Assembly: GCF_000308475.2 (NCBI RefSeq)
Contig: NZ_BAFT02000030.1
Location: forward strand, 1-64,000
Direction of reading: 5' to 3'
Length of the DNA stretch: 64,000 nucleotides
Source of the DNA: Nocardia brasiliensis NBRC 14402
Lineage (GTDB): Bacteria; Actinomycetota; Actinomycetes; Mycobacteriales; Mycobacteriaceae
Positions 26,701 through 35,007 of the stretch are shown one piece after another. Each line of letters begins with the position of its first letter. Positions within the stretch are counted from its first letter, which is position 1. The notes beneath the pieces were generated by a model. The model was not told the DNA's origin, searched no databases, and saw only the letters and a program-made list of their open reading frames with translations. Position numbers and translations under genes: made by a program.

Positions 26701-27077
26701 AGCCCGGCTGGCAACGTGCGGCCATCGATCTGCGGCTCACCCGGATCCAGTGGGCCGAAGCGGATTCCGGGGTGCTGGCCATCCGGCAGGCGTGTGCGCA
26801 CGCGCACGGCGCACTGCTGACCTACCCGGCGCAACGGCTGCGGTCCCGGCTGGCGGCCGCACCGAATGTCGTTGACGCGGACACCATGGCAGCGGTGGTA
26901 CGGGCGGTATCCGCCGACTCGACCGCGGCGGCCCTGTGTGCGCTGACGTTGATCTCGCAGTGCGGCACGCACTTCGGCTGGACCGCGGACTGGGCCGAAC
27001 TACTCGCCCGAATGCGGTCGCACGAGCAGGAGGATGTGCGGTTCGCCGCGCACGAGGTCTTCACCGTTGCGGAGTGA
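23790..27077 (+). CDS. Large alpha-helical (HEAT-like) repeat protein, function unknown
   Basis: A 1095-residue protein made almost entirely of 30-40-residue Ala/Leu/Arg-rich helical pairs, for example AAALCALTLISQCG, VAEAALTALGRSDPAAAAIDVLGRY and AGTALRVLGTWHRWAP. This is the look of HEAT or armadillo solenoids. No catalytic motif, signal peptide or membrane segment is seen. ATG 23790 gives MAAPATKLLKDLEPL. It shares the direction of DUF4126 and could be co-transcribed with it. I do not recognise the family. Such solenoids are usually protein-binding scaffolds, but that is a general inference. Confidence 0.75.
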   Translation: MAAPATKLLKDLEPLAAPQRRRAIAATALRLSGTPEFGALLGDLGARGHYERVLAIQLATVAADHAHLLAQLDSAEAEFGCRALAGLVRIGIAPAELVARVPRLPQRVRRTLFRAIGRRSAGPEPADALLPEIRTHFGDTEAAHILPYCSAAVVAEYLPRLDYATSNWRTLHRKHSDLVLSYLEGLAALAGEAEWPHLWPWVAAGADTGALRHPDRLLALAARAVRYVPLTGLHRIVGALARHDVDAVGALILHPSGRGSGLTGRALFTALRELPDDRLIALCAAYPDHQRRAFLRTLAPARRAAVIQVFIRPGTDPARADLDALDQLPRDERTALARLLLTKHGGTEVRAVRERLIARLPWDEAEPALRESIRRPTAEERAQAYPLLVTAAIGSRDPAAVGALLDLLRRLRNEQDPVRRIALQAIGRIPPTLLRSAHLPALEMLTADAVQARDRSSATIDGVGRIARTLLVHGARTGDTAFASAALRIIESLAAHESSVPLWRLHRDLPRGADHRVFDTLRPRLDSAAARDEWDLTLRLAQGLDRRAWQVPALQQLLLRACGARDDHVIRTAVDLVLANPATRDEHLAVLLHRDRSLIALPRVRQLIATRRTDLLGLVLAGANPGRFGSPKVRMVPDFSTGFGGWTPRQVELYARALTALVRSKQTAPWEKAWAIQRLGRLPESVARLRGYPDDPELTVAEAALTALGRSDPAAAAIDVLGRYVTGDRARVAVSGMASRARSIAPDRLAVALRPLLDSAKVTSVKEGVRLLATLHAPAAMPTLRALWDRPEQHRDVRRAIVFGCRWLLRHEEAWQILDAAVRLPEVASEVLALTPGELPIVQRHRMAELVHTVAADPDTALAGTALRVLGTWHRWAPADTGDLLVRRLTDLGEVGLWRQVVPVLVHGGFHPRIPAAVDRLLASADLVSADRDLPARQRLSTLLDALAIAAESSEQARTIAATVATRLAHEPGWQRAAIDLRLTRIQWAEADSGVLAIRQACAHAHGALLTYPAQRLRSRLAAAPNVVDADTMAAVVRAVSADSTAAALCALTLISQCGTHFGWTADWAELLARMRSHEQEDVRFAAHEVFTVAE

Positions 27078-27264
27078 TTGCGGAGGGCGGGTTTTCAGCG
27101 GGCGTGCCGCGCCAGTCGACCACGCGGCACGCCGGGCGAGGCGCCCCGTTGCGCCCGCCGTCACTGTGCGACAACGTGAATGCCCGGGCGAAATCACTGG
27201 TCGGATGATTGCGCCCGGCACGTCGCCTATAGGGCTGTGACGCCGTCGGGTCCGAGCGTCACTT

Positions 27265-27705
27265 TCACGAAGGCAATCGACGACGGCCACCGGCCACGTC
27301 GGTTACCAAATCAGTGTACCCGTCAACGAGTTCGGCCAAGTGATACCAATGTTTATGGGTATTGTCGCTGCGCGCACCCTCGGTGTCGATGGCTTGATTG
27401 GCGTCCACCCAGCTGCGGGCCATTCGATCCACCACCGCGCCGAGGCTTTCGGTGTGCAGCGACGCGCCATTGCGATGCTGGGGTATCTCCTTGCCGATCC
27501 AGTCATTGATGTCGTCTACCAGTTCGCTTCTGCGGCAGTCGATTTCGATGATCAGAGCGGAGTCTCCGACCTGTCGCCGCCGGGCGTGTAGCTCGGCGAG
27601 CGCATGTGCCGAGCGCAGCATTTCCCGGTCCTGGAAACGGCGCCCCTGAAAGGCACACAACAATTGCGGAGCAGTCGGCAGTACCCCCACCGTTGGCGCA
27701 CTCAT
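27265..27705 (-). CDS. DUF4254 family protein
   Basis: A 146-residue protein. LLCAFQGRRF, then LAELHARRR, IDCRRSELVDDINDWI, LHTESLGAVVDRMARSWVDA and HWYHLAELVDGYTDLVTDV are the conserved DUF4254 blocks as I remember them from Nocardia. It is a soluble all-helical protein of unknown role, and a paralogue lies at 33371-33841. It converges with the large repeat protein and has a 390-base free region upstream. Confidence 0.72.
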   Translation of the reverse strand: MSAPTVGVLPTAPQLLCAFQGRRFQDREMLRSAHALAELHARRRQVGDSALIIEIDCRRSELVDDINDWIGKEIPQHRNGASLHTESLGAVVDRMARSWVDANQAIDTEGARSDNTHKHWYHLAELVDGYTDLVTDVAGGRRRLPS

Positions 27706-28092
27706 GCCTCCACCCCGACTTCACCCGACACCAACGCGCTTTGTACCAACATAATTGGCTCTCGATTCGGTTATCCCGGTCATCGGATCGGTTGTTCACA
27801 ACTAGGCTAGCTGGATCATGCTCTTACAGATGCAAGAACGCAAGAGTGCGTCCGCATTGCTGCACCAACTGTGTCCTAACGCCGTTTCACTGCCCATCAC
27901 TGCACTGCCGCAACAACTTAGGGCCAGCACCGGCAGCGCCGGGACCAGCGATTTCGACTAGCAGACCGATCGGCCTGGCTACGGTCGCGCAATCGTGAGC
28001 TACCGACCGGTTCGTCTCGGAACGGAGACAAAACGGGCTCGAAAGCCGCAGCTTTCGAGCCCGTGCCGGGAACCGAGAAGTGGAATCGGCGT
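27706..28092. other. Intergenic region without a gene
   Basis: This 387-base stretch holds the upstream region of the DUF4254 gene and the terminator of the RNase gene (28033-28064). It is less GC-rich than its surroundings and shows no convincing coding frame. Confidence 0.6.
28033..28064 (-). terminator. Strong hairpin terminator of the RNase gene
   Basis: ACGGGCTCGAAAG and CTTTCGAGCCCGT form a perfect 13-bp stem with a 6-base loop, 28 bases beyond the RNase stop. The next bases on the minus strand are TTTTG. Confidence 0.88.
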
Positions 28093-28518
28093 TCAACGCA
28101 TCCTGGTGAAAGTCGCGTAGTGATCGCCTGTGTACCAGGCGGAGTGATCGCTGCCGGTGACTATTCGCTCGGCATCGCGGTTGTGCCCGGGCTGTTTGAT
28201 GTTGACGTCCCACTCCCGGTACGCGATCGTCTTGCCCGCCGCGTCGGCGCGCGGCAGGGTGCCGTCGCGGTTCTGCCAGGTGCCGCCGCCTTTGGTGCCG
28301 GAGCCGTCGTCCGGCGGCCAGGTGCCCGCGTCGATGCGTGCGAGCGTGTCCCAGGCTCGCTGCGGAACGCTGGCTCCGACCAGCGTGATCGAGTCGGCCG
28401 GCATCGGCCGTGCCGCTTGTTGCGCACCCGTCGACAACCCGAGCACCAAGGTCAGGCCCGCCACCAGCGCGGCAACGGTGATCCCGACACGCTTCGCTAT
28501 CGATGCCACCCCAATCAT
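28093..28518 (-). CDS. Secreted guanyl-specific ribonuclease (RNase Sa/N1-T1 family)
   Basis: A 141-residue exported protein. Residues 1-37 form a signal peptide (hydrophobic VAALVAGLTLVLGL). The mature part matches microbial guanyl RNases: GTWQNRDGTLPR, YREWDVN with the general-base Glu, RDAERIVTG with the Arg residues, and YTGDHYATF with the catalytic His. It should cleave RNA after G through a 2',3'-cyclic phosphate. No barstar-type inhibitor gene is next to it. Export may be protection enough, or an inhibitor lies elsewhere. Strong terminator downstream. Confidence 0.85.
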   Translation of the reverse strand: MIGVASIAKRVGITVAALVAGLTLVLGLSTGAQQAARPMPADSITLVGASVPQRAWDTLARIDAGTWPPDDGSGTKGGGTWQNRDGTLPRADAAGKTIAYREWDVNIKQPGHNRDAERIVTGSDHSAWYTGDHYATFTRMR

Positions 28519-28696
28519 AGGCGCAGAACCTACTGCCCCGAGCCGAACACCAGGTTTCCGCAGGTTTCCGTGCGGTGAAGATTGGGGTGCCGAGGGCGGG
28601 CATGAAATGTCATGTGTGCCCGCAAACCTCGGTTCCGCGCAGCATGGAACGGGGTACGCTCTGATTTTCGCTGGCGCACATCGGAGGGATGTTGTC

Positions 28697-29557
28697 ATGG
28701 CAGGCAAGCGCACCGTCCTGACCGTGCGATTGCGCAGATTGGCCGCGATGCTGCACGAGATGCGCGAACACGCCGGGCTCAGCAAAGAAGAGGTCAGCGC
28801 GAAAACCGGCATCAACGTCACCACGCTGTATCGGATCGAGACCGCGCAGGCTCGGCCGCAACGGCGCACCCTGCAGGCGATGCTCGACCTGTACGGCGTG
28901 AGCGAGGAGCAGCGCGAGGACGCCAGCGAACTACTGTCGGACGCACTCAAGCCCGGTATGTCGCGGGCTTACGAGGGCAGCGTCTCCGAGGTCTACGCGG
29001 CCTACATCAACTTCGAGGCCGAGGCGCTGTCCGCGCGGCACTACCAGACCTCCACCATTCCTGGACTACTACAGACCATGGAGTACGCGACCGCGGTGAT
29101 CGACACCTCGATGCCGAAGGTGGAGGCGTCGGTGATGGAGGACCGTGCCCGCGCCAGGATGGACCGCGCCGCCAACCTCACCAAAGAGGAACCGCTCGAG
29201 CTGTGGGTGGTGATGGACGAGGCGGCGATCCGGCGTACCGTCGGCGGGCCCGCGGTGATGCGCGGCCAGCTGGACCGGCTGCTCCAGGAAACCAAGCGCA
29301 AGAACGTGATTCTGCAGATCCTGCCGTTCGACGCGGGCGCCCACCCCGGGATGGCGGGCTCGTTCACGCTGCTCGACTTCCACGACCCGGCCGATCCGGA
29401 ACTGGTCTACGTGGAGGGCATCGCGGGCGACGAACTGATCGAGGGCCATCCCGAGATCCGGCGCTTCGGCGTGATCTTCGACCAGTTGCGTGCCATGGCC
29501 CTGAGCCCTCGCGATTCCGCGGCGATGATCACCGACGCCGCGGGCAAGATGGGCTGA
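28697..29557 (+). CDS. XRE-family regulator with DUF5753 domain
   Basis: A 286-residue regulator. The helix-turn-helix is at about residues 12-65 (LAAMLHEMREHAGLSKEEVSAKTGINVTTLYRIETAQARP). The rest is the DUF5753 domain, with YQTSTIPGLLQTMEYATAVI, VVMDEAAIRRTVGG, QLDRLLQE and LDFHDPADPELVYVEG. Such regulators are abundant in actinomycetes, often beside small DUF397 genes; none is visible here. GGAGGG precedes ATG 28697. The target is unknown. It ends one base from the opposing permease gene. Confidence 0.88.
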   Translation: MAGKRTVLTVRLRRLAAMLHEMREHAGLSKEEVSAKTGINVTTLYRIETAQARPQRRTLQAMLDLYGVSEEQREDASELLSDALKPGMSRAYEGSVSEVYAAYINFEAEALSARHYQTSTIPGLLQTMEYATAVIDTSMPKVEASVMEDRARARMDRAANLTKEEPLELWVVMDEAAIRRTVGGPAVMRGQLDRLLQETKRKNVILQILPFDAGAHPGMAGSFTLLDFHDPADPELVYVEGIAGDELIEGHPEIRRFGVIFDQLRAMALSPRDSAAMITDAAGKMG

Positions 29558-30379
29558 CTAGGCGCGGCTGGCCCGGCGGTAGCCGACGGCCGCAGGCACC
29601 GCGAACAGCACGATCGCCCCCACCGACCACGCCACCGTGGCGAGCAGCGGCGCCCGGACCGCCCCGCCGAGGGACAACCCGCGCATCGCGTCGATCGCAT
29701 GGGTCATCGGTTGATGCGCGACGATCGGCTGCGCCCAGCGCGGATACGCGCTCAGCGGCGCGAAACCCGTGCTGAAGAACATCATCAGCGACGAGCCGAG
29801 CGAAACCGCCTCCACCAAAGCGGCTTTCGCGGTGCACACGGCGACGGCGGTGACCAGTGTCGCGAAGCCCAGCCCGTAGAGCAGCGGCACGCCGAACAGC
29901 GCGAGCCCGGCCAGGACGCCCTGCTCGAAGCGAAACCCGAGCAGGACTCCCACGGTGAACAACACGGTGGTGCACACCAGGATTCGTACCGCTTCGGCGA
30001 CGATCCGGGACGCCAAGCCGGACGCCCGGTGCACCGGCAGCACCCAGAGCCGGGCCAGCAGTCCCTGGTCGCGCTCCCGGCCCAGCGTGATCGCGCCGGC
30101 CAGCGAACCGGACATCACCCCCACCAGGGCCACCATCGGCACCGAACCGTACAGCGCACTGGCACCGGCGAAGATCGAGATCTGCTTGCCGAGCACGGTG
30201 TTCAACACGATCAGCAGCAGCGCCGGGAACACCAGCGACTGCACCGTCGTCAACGGATCACGCCCCCAGCGCAGCAGCAACCGCCGCGTCTGGATGACGG
30301 TCTGCGGCACCAGCAGTCGCCAGCTCTCGGTCCGTCCGGACACCACCGGCAATGCCGCGGCAGCGCGAGTTCCGGTCAT
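29558..30379 (-). CDS. ABC-2 type transporter permease 2 (DrrC-like)
   Basis: A 273-residue membrane protein with six helices. It has the ABC-2 signature region LGRERDQGLLARLWVLPVHRASGLASRIVAEA and the C-terminal FAPLSAYPRWAQPIVAHQPMTHAIDAMRGL, typical of daunorubicin-type exporters. It overlaps the upstream permease by 4 bases (ATGA). No ABC ATPase gene is in the vicinity. Confidence 0.85.
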   Translation of the reverse strand: MTGTRAAAALPVVSGRTESWRLLVPQTVIQTRRLLLRWGRDPLTTVQSLVFPALLLIVLNTVLGKQISIFAGASALYGSVPMVALVGVMSGSLAGAITLGRERDQGLLARLWVLPVHRASGLASRIVAEAVRILVCTTVLFTVGVLLGFRFEQGVLAGLALFGVPLLYGLGFATLVTAVAVCTAKAALVEAVSLGSSLMMFFSTGFAPLSAYPRWAQPIVAHQPMTHAIDAMRGLSLGGAVRAPLLATVAWSVGAIVLFAVPAAVGYRRASRA

Positions 30380-31191
30380 CCCGACCTCCGCCTGGCGACC
30401 ACGGCACCGAGCCCACCGAACACCAGGAAAAGGCCTACCGCCCAAGCCAATCCGGGCCCGAGCACCGGCCGGCTCACGACACCGGCGTTGCCGCTCGGGT
30501 CACCGGCCAGCGCGCGCATCGCGTAGACGAACTGGGACACGGGCTGGTTGCGCGCGAATCCTTGCAGCCAGGAGGGGAATTGGTGAGCCGGTGCCAGACC
30601 CGTGGACACCAGGCCGAGAACGAGCTGCGGGAAGATCAGCGCCTGCGAGATCGCCTCGGGCTTGGCGACGATACTGCCGATCAGGTCGGCGCCGAGGGTG
30701 AGCGCCAACGCCACCAGCAGCACGAAAGCGACGAAACCTGCCGTCTCCAGCCGGCTTCCGTAGAAGCGCACGCCGATCGCCCAGCCGCATACCAGAGCGA
30801 CGGCCAGCGAGACGGCGGCACGATACAGCGCCGCGGCGGTCCGTGCGGCCAACGGCACCGCGGACGGCATCGGCAGCGACCCGAACCGCACGGTGAGCCC
30901 GTCTCGAGCATCGGTCGCGGCCCGGAACGCGGCCGAGGTCGCGCAGAACGCCACCGCCTGCATCACGATCATCGGCAGCAGGAACTGCGCGTAACTGCTG
31001 AGTCCGTGCCCGTATCCGCTCATCACCAGGTTCAGCGGCACATAGAACCCGAGGGTGAACACCGTGGGCGCGACGACCGCAGTGATCAGCTCGCCGTTGC
31101 GCCATGACGGCCGCACCAACCGGCAGGTCAGCACCCACCACTGCGCCACCGCGCCGAACCGCGGCCGCGGCGCCACGGTGGGCAGGCTCAT
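30376..31191 (-). CDS. ABC-2 type transporter permease 1 (DrrB-like)
   Basis: A 271-residue membrane protein. WVLTCRLVRPSWRNGELITAVVAPTVFTLGFYVPL is the N-terminal region, RFGSLPMPSAVPLAART the cytoplasmic loop, and FARNQPVSQFVYAMRALAGDP the family C-terminal motif. GTG 31218 is an alternative start. A nearly exact 19-base tandem repeat (GCACCCTCTCATCCTGCG type) lies at 31193-31231. It forms a coupled pair with the next permease. The normal upstream ATPase gene is absent: the next gene upstream is a divergent APC permease. Confidence 0.82.
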   Translation of the reverse strand: MSLPTVAPRPRFGAVAQWWVLTCRLVRPSWRNGELITAVVAPTVFTLGFYVPLNLVMSGYGHGLSSYAQFLLPMIVMQAVAFCATSAAFRAATDARDGLTVRFGSLPMPSAVPLAARTAAALYRAAVSLAVALVCGWAIGVRFYGSRLETAGFVAFVLLVALALTLGADLIGSIVAKPEAISQALIFPQLVLGLVSTGLAPAHQFPSWLQGFARNQPVSQFVYAMRALAGDPSGNAGVVSRPVLGPGLAWAVGLFLVFGGLGAVVARRRSG

Positions 31192-31424
31192 TCGCACGCT
31201 CTCATCCTGCGACCGCACCCTCTCATCCTGCGGACAACCGCACCGGTTCCCGGGGAACCCGCCCCGGTCCGCATGTCGCGGACGGTTGTCTATGGATACC
31301 GAGACAGCGGGCGATCCGGTTCACCAACCGGGCCAGGTTGCGGCGAAAGCCGCATTCGGTCGACTATTTTCACCTGGTTCTGGGTACTTCATCCATCTGT
31401 CACACAGAGACCGGGAGGGGAACC

Positions 31425-32804
31425 ATGGCCGACACAACCGCTGAGCGGGCCGCCGAGCCGGAGCTGAAACGGGTGATGGGCCCGGGCTTGCTGCTGCTGT
31501 TCGTGGTGGGCGATATTCTCGGGTCGTCGATTTACGCGCTCACCGGCAAAGTCGCGAACGAAGTGGGTGGCGCGGTCTGGGTGCCGTTCGTGGTCTCGTT
31601 CCTGGTCGCCCTGGTCACGGCGATGAGCTATCTGGAACTGGTCACCAAATATCCGCACGCGGCGGGCGCGGCCCTCTATACCCACAAGGCTTTCGGCATC
31701 CAGTTCTTCACCTTCATGGTGGCGTTCGCGGTGATGAGTTCCGGTATCACCTCGGCGGCGACAGCCTCCCGGGCCTTCGGCGCCAACTTCTCCGCGGCCT
31801 TCGATCTCGACCTCGGCCCGGGCGCGGTGATCACGCTGATCGCGCTCGGCTTCATGCTCCTCGTCGCCGCGATCAACCTGCGCGGCGTCAGCGAGGGCGT
31901 GAAGCTGAACGTGGTGCTCACCTGCATCGAGCTGACCGGCCTGCTGATCGTCATCGGGATCGGCTGCTGGGCGCTCGGCGTCGGGGACGGCGATTTCAGC
32001 CGGATCACCGAATTCGAGACCGGCGACCGGACCGCCGTCGGCGGCGTCATCGCGGCCACCACCCTGGCGTTCTACGCCATGGTCGGTTTCGAGGACTCGG
32101 TCAACATGGCCGAGGAGTGCAAGCAGCCGAGCCGGATCTTCCCGAAGGTGCTGCTGGCCGGCCTCGCCATCACCGCGCTCATCTACGTGCTGGTGTCCAT
32201 CACCGCGGTGGCCCTGGTGCCGATCGCCGAGCTCGGGCAGGGCGACACCCCGCTGTTGCAGGTGGTGAAGGTCGGCGCACCGGCGTTTCCGACCCATGTC
32301 TTCGCCTACATCAGCATGATCGCCGTGGCGAACACCGCGCTGATCAACATGCTGATGGCCAGTCGCCTGCTCTACGGCATGGCCAGGCAGGGCGTGCTGC
32401 CTCGGCAGCTGGGCCGCGTCCACTCGGGGCGGCGCACGCCGTTCGTGGCGATCCTGTTCACCACCTTGCTCGCGCTCGGACTGATCGCGTTCGTCGGCGA
32501 GGTGCCCGAACTCGGCGGGACCACGGCACTGCTGCTGCTCGCGGTGTTCACCGTGGTCAACGTCGCCGTTCTGGTGTTGCGGCGAGATCCGGTCTCGCAC
32601 GAGCATTTCCGGACGCCGACCGCGCTACCCGTCATCGGCGCGCTGACGTGCGGCTTCCTGGTGACACCGTTCACCGATCGCAATCCGCAGCAGTACGTGA
32701 TCGCCGGCATGCTGCTCGGTATCGGCGTCGTGCTCTGGGGTGTGAACCACTTCGCGATCAAGCGTCTGCACGCCGAACCGTCCACCGCGGAACCGTCCGC
32801 GTAG
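31425..32804 (+). CDS. APC-family amino acid permease
   Basis: A 459-residue transporter with 12 predicted helices. MGPGLLLLFVVGDILGSSIYALTGKVANEVGG contains the conserved helix 1 (GDILGSSIY), and AFYAMVGFEDSVNMAEECKQPSRIFPK is the helix 6-loop signature. It belongs to the amino acid/polyamine/organocation superfamily. The substrate cannot be read. GGGAGGGG stands 5-6 bases before ATG 31425. It is monocistronic by context. Confidence 0.85.
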   Translation: MADTTAERAAEPELKRVMGPGLLLLFVVGDILGSSIYALTGKVANEVGGAVWVPFVVSFLVALVTAMSYLELVTKYPHAAGAALYTHKAFGIQFFTFMVAFAVMSSGITSAATASRAFGANFSAAFDLDLGPGAVITLIALGFMLLVAAINLRGVSEGVKLNVVLTCIELTGLLIVIGIGCWALGVGDGDFSRITEFETGDRTAVGGVIAATTLAFYAMVGFEDSVNMAEECKQPSRIFPKVLLAGLAITALIYVLVSITAVALVPIAELGQGDTPLLQVVKVGAPAFPTHVFAYISMIAVANTALINMLMASRLLYGMARQGVLPRQLGRVHSGRRTPFVAILFTTLLALGLIAFVGEVPELGGTTALLLLAVFTVVNVAVLVLRRDPVSHEHFRTPTALPVIGALTCGFLVTPFTDRNPQQYVIAGMLLGIGVVLWGVNHFAIKRLHAEPSTAEPSA

Positions 32805-32869
32805 TGGCCGATCCGACGGCCCGGATCAGCGGGTGACGCGAGGCGAACCGGTGGGTAATGTGTGCCGAG

Positions 32870-33370
32870 ATGACCAGCATGGACGCTCGTTTCGGTGATG
32901 CCACCCGAACCGTGCCCCTCCCCAACCCGTGGGATCTGTCCGCGTACCTCGCCGCCGTCGCCGCGCACCGGGGGCGCTCCATCACCCTGCACACCGCGCC
33001 GAAGGCGTTGCTGCACGAGATCGGTTGCGGCGCCGGGGGTCTGTGGGTCGCGCGCACGCACGACGACATCATCGTCTACGACGGCGACGCGACCGGACGC
33101 AACGCCGACCACATCGTCCTGCACGAGGTGGGGCACATGCTGCTCGGCCACGGCGAGCAGGAGCCGGCCCGCACCGATCCGTTGCCGCCGTCGCTGGCGG
33201 TGCTGCTGCCGGCGATGTCACCGCGATCGATCAAACATGTGCTGGGCCGCCGCGATTTCGGCGAGGATCGCGAACGCGAGGCGGAGGTGTTCGCCGATAT
33301 GACGATGGTCTACGCGATGTTGCCGCGGCGGCGGGCTCGCTCGTTCCGGTTGTTCGGCCGCGGCCGGTAG
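32870..33370 (+). CDS. ImmA/IrrE-like HExxH metallopeptidase domain protein
   Basis: A 166-residue protein with the zinc motif HEVGHMLLGH at about residues 85-94 and a downstream acidic stretch EREAEVFADMTM that can supply the third ligand (Glu). Such domains occur in ImmA/IrrE proteins, which cleave a partner repressor, but no HTH repressor is adjacent. A -10 box TAATGT (32856-32861) puts the transcript start about 2 bases before ATG 32870; GTG 32858 is the longer alternative. It abuts the DUF4254 gene tail to tail with no spacer, and the same pairing suggests a linked role. Confidence 0.75.
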   Translation: MTSMDARFGDATRTVPLPNPWDLSAYLAAVAAHRGRSITLHTAPKALLHEIGCGAGGLWVARTHDDIIVYDGDATGRNADHIVLHEVGHMLLGHGEQEPARTDPLPPSLAVLLPAMSPRSIKHVLGRRDFGEDREREAEVFADMTMVYAMLPRRRARSFRLFGRGR

Positions 33371-33841
33371 TCACCGGTCGTCGTAGGGATCGTCCGGTAA
33401 GCGGCGGATGCCGTGGCGCAGGTCCTCGACCAGCTGCTGGTAGCCGGCGGCCAGCGCTTCGATGCGCACCCACGCGTCGTAGAAGACGGGTTCCGGGGCA
33501 TAGGTCAGTGCGGTGCTCGCCTGCGCGGTCATCTCGGCGAGTCGATCCACCAGCCGGCCGACCGTTTCGGGATGTTCGACCGCGGCGAGTTCCGGGACCG
33601 GCGTGGCCAGGGTGACCCAGCGATCGATGGTGCGCACCAGCTGGATCCGCCGCCGCTCGATCTTGATCGACTCGGCGGCCGGGGTGCGTTCGCGCGCCAG
33701 ATGCAGCTGCGCCAGCTCACCGGCGGCCTCCAGCATCGGGTGGTCCGCGTGCGGAAACCCCCGCAGCGCCGCCAGCAGCAGGTACTTGCCGGGGATGACC
33801 CGGTCGTTACCCGAACGGTTCACGTCAGCGGCGCCTGACAC
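33371..33841 (-). CDS. DUF4254 family protein (second copy)
   Basis: A 156-residue paralogue of the protein at 27265. LLLAALRGFPHADHPML, AGELAQLHLARERTPAAES, IERRRIQLVRTIDRWV and LVDRLAEMTAQA match block for block, followed by ALAAGYQQLVEDLRHGIRRLP. Its stop is directly adjacent to the stop of the HExxH gene on the other strand. Start is GTG 33841. Function unknown. Confidence 0.72.
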   Translation of the reverse strand: MSGAADVNRSGNDRVIPGKYLLLAALRGFPHADHPMLEAAGELAQLHLARERTPAAESIKIERRRIQLVRTIDRWVTLATPVPELAAVEHPETVGRLVDRLAEMTAQASTALTYAPEPVFYDAWVRIEALAAGYQQLVEDLRHGIRRLPDDPYDDR

Positions 33842-34013
33842 ACATCGATAGCGTGAACGAGAGTGCCCCCCTCCACGTCGTTTTCACCCACTTCCGTCGG
33901 TCCGACACGCAGCATTCGCCCAGCTCCCCACCAGTCGGCCGCACGTGCACCGGGCTTCGGCTAACTCTGAGTGACCACACCTTAATCTGCCACTCGGAAG
34001 TAATTTCCTGGGG

Positions 34014-34961
34014 CTATGCCCAACCGACGCGCCGTCGCAGCCAATCCCGGGCAAGTCCGGCGAAACGTCGTTGATGCGTGCGCAGCTTCGGCGAACTCGG
34101 TATCACGGGCTTGCGTGAGTTGGTGGCCCAGTATCCACCCATCGCACAGACCACCGCATCGACGGCCCCCGGATCGACCGCGGCGGTGACCGGGTGGGTC
34201 GCGATGATCGGGTCGGGGTCGACCCCGGCTGCCGCGAACGACGGCGCCAGCAGGACCAGGTCGAGCCAGGCCGCGCCCCGGCACGCCCACGCCCAGTCGA
34301 CCACGAGCACCGCCGCGTCCGCCCGCCGCAGCAGATTGCTCGGACTCAGATCGGTATGCAGCAGCGTTTCCCCGGAAGCGGCTGCGAGCCAGGTCTTTTC
34401 GAGTTCGGCGAGCCGGTCCAGGTGCCGCAGCGACCAGTCGTCCAAGTCGGTGGGCGGGCCCTGCTCGGCGAAGGTGCGCCACCCGACGAACGCCGAGCCC
34501 AGCGCGTCCGCGATGGTCGGTACATGCGGTACCGGGTTCGGTGTCAGCACCTGCGCCATCCGTCCGATGGTGCGCAGCACATCGGCCGACTCCCCCGGCT
34601 CGGCCAATCGCGGATGCGCGCCCTCGACCTCGTCGAACGCCGCGACGAACCAGCCGGCGATCTCTTCGCCGAACCGGCACCGCGGCGTCGGCACCCGCTC
34701 CGGCAAACACAGCGCCGTCCGTGCCTCCGACCGGTACGCCGTCGCGAGATCGTCCGCGGCGTCGATCGCTTTCACGAAAACCCGTGCGCCGTTTGCCAAC
34801 CGCACCCGGGCCGCAAGTCCGTGACTGAATCCGCCACGCTGGCCGACGGCGCGCCGCACCGTGCCGCCGAGCCGTTCCTCGATACCCGCGCGGACCTCGT
34901 GCGGCAGTTGCCCCCAGTCGATCCGGAAGGCGGTGTCCTCCTCGATCCCGGTCATGCCCAC
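34014..34961 (-). CDS. Aminoglycoside/choline-type phosphotransferase (APH family)
   Basis: A 315-residue kinase-like protein. RVFVKAIDAADDLATAYRSEA has the ATP-binding Lys and the Glu-bearing helix. LLHTDLSPSNLL is the catalytic loop (HxDxxxxN), and VVDWAWACRGAAWLDLVLL holds the metal-binding Asp. It could phosphorylate an antibiotic or a small metabolite. Nothing in the neighbourhood shows which. No signal peptide. GC and codon use match neighbours. Confidence 0.82.
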   Translation of the reverse strand: MGMTGIEEDTAFRIDWGQLPHEVRAGIEERLGGTVRRAVGQRGGFSHGLAARVRLANGARVFVKAIDAADDLATAYRSEARTALCLPERVPTPRCRFGEEIAGWFVAAFDEVEGAHPRLAEPGESADVLRTIGRMAQVLTPNPVPHVPTIADALGSAFVGWRTFAEQGPPTDLDDWSLRHLDRLAELEKTWLAAASGETLLHTDLSPSNLLRRADAAVLVVDWAWACRGAAWLDLVLLAPSFAAAGVDPDPIIATHPVTAAVDPGAVDAVVCAMGGYWATNSRKPVIPSSPKLRTHQRRFAGLARDWLRRRVGWA

Positions 34962-35007
34962 ATCCTGTGGGGTGGCCGCGCCGATCTCCAGTGAATAAGT
35001 ACCTCGA

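Noticed and set aside
31193..31231. Two near-identical 19-base repeats upstream of the ABC-2 permease as an operator
   Set aside because: They are direct, overlap alternative start codons and lack symmetry. More likely a small slippage duplication.
33853..34074. 73-codon plus-strand ORF
   Set aside because: No ribosome site and overlaps the end of the phosphotransferase gene; composition is not protein-like.
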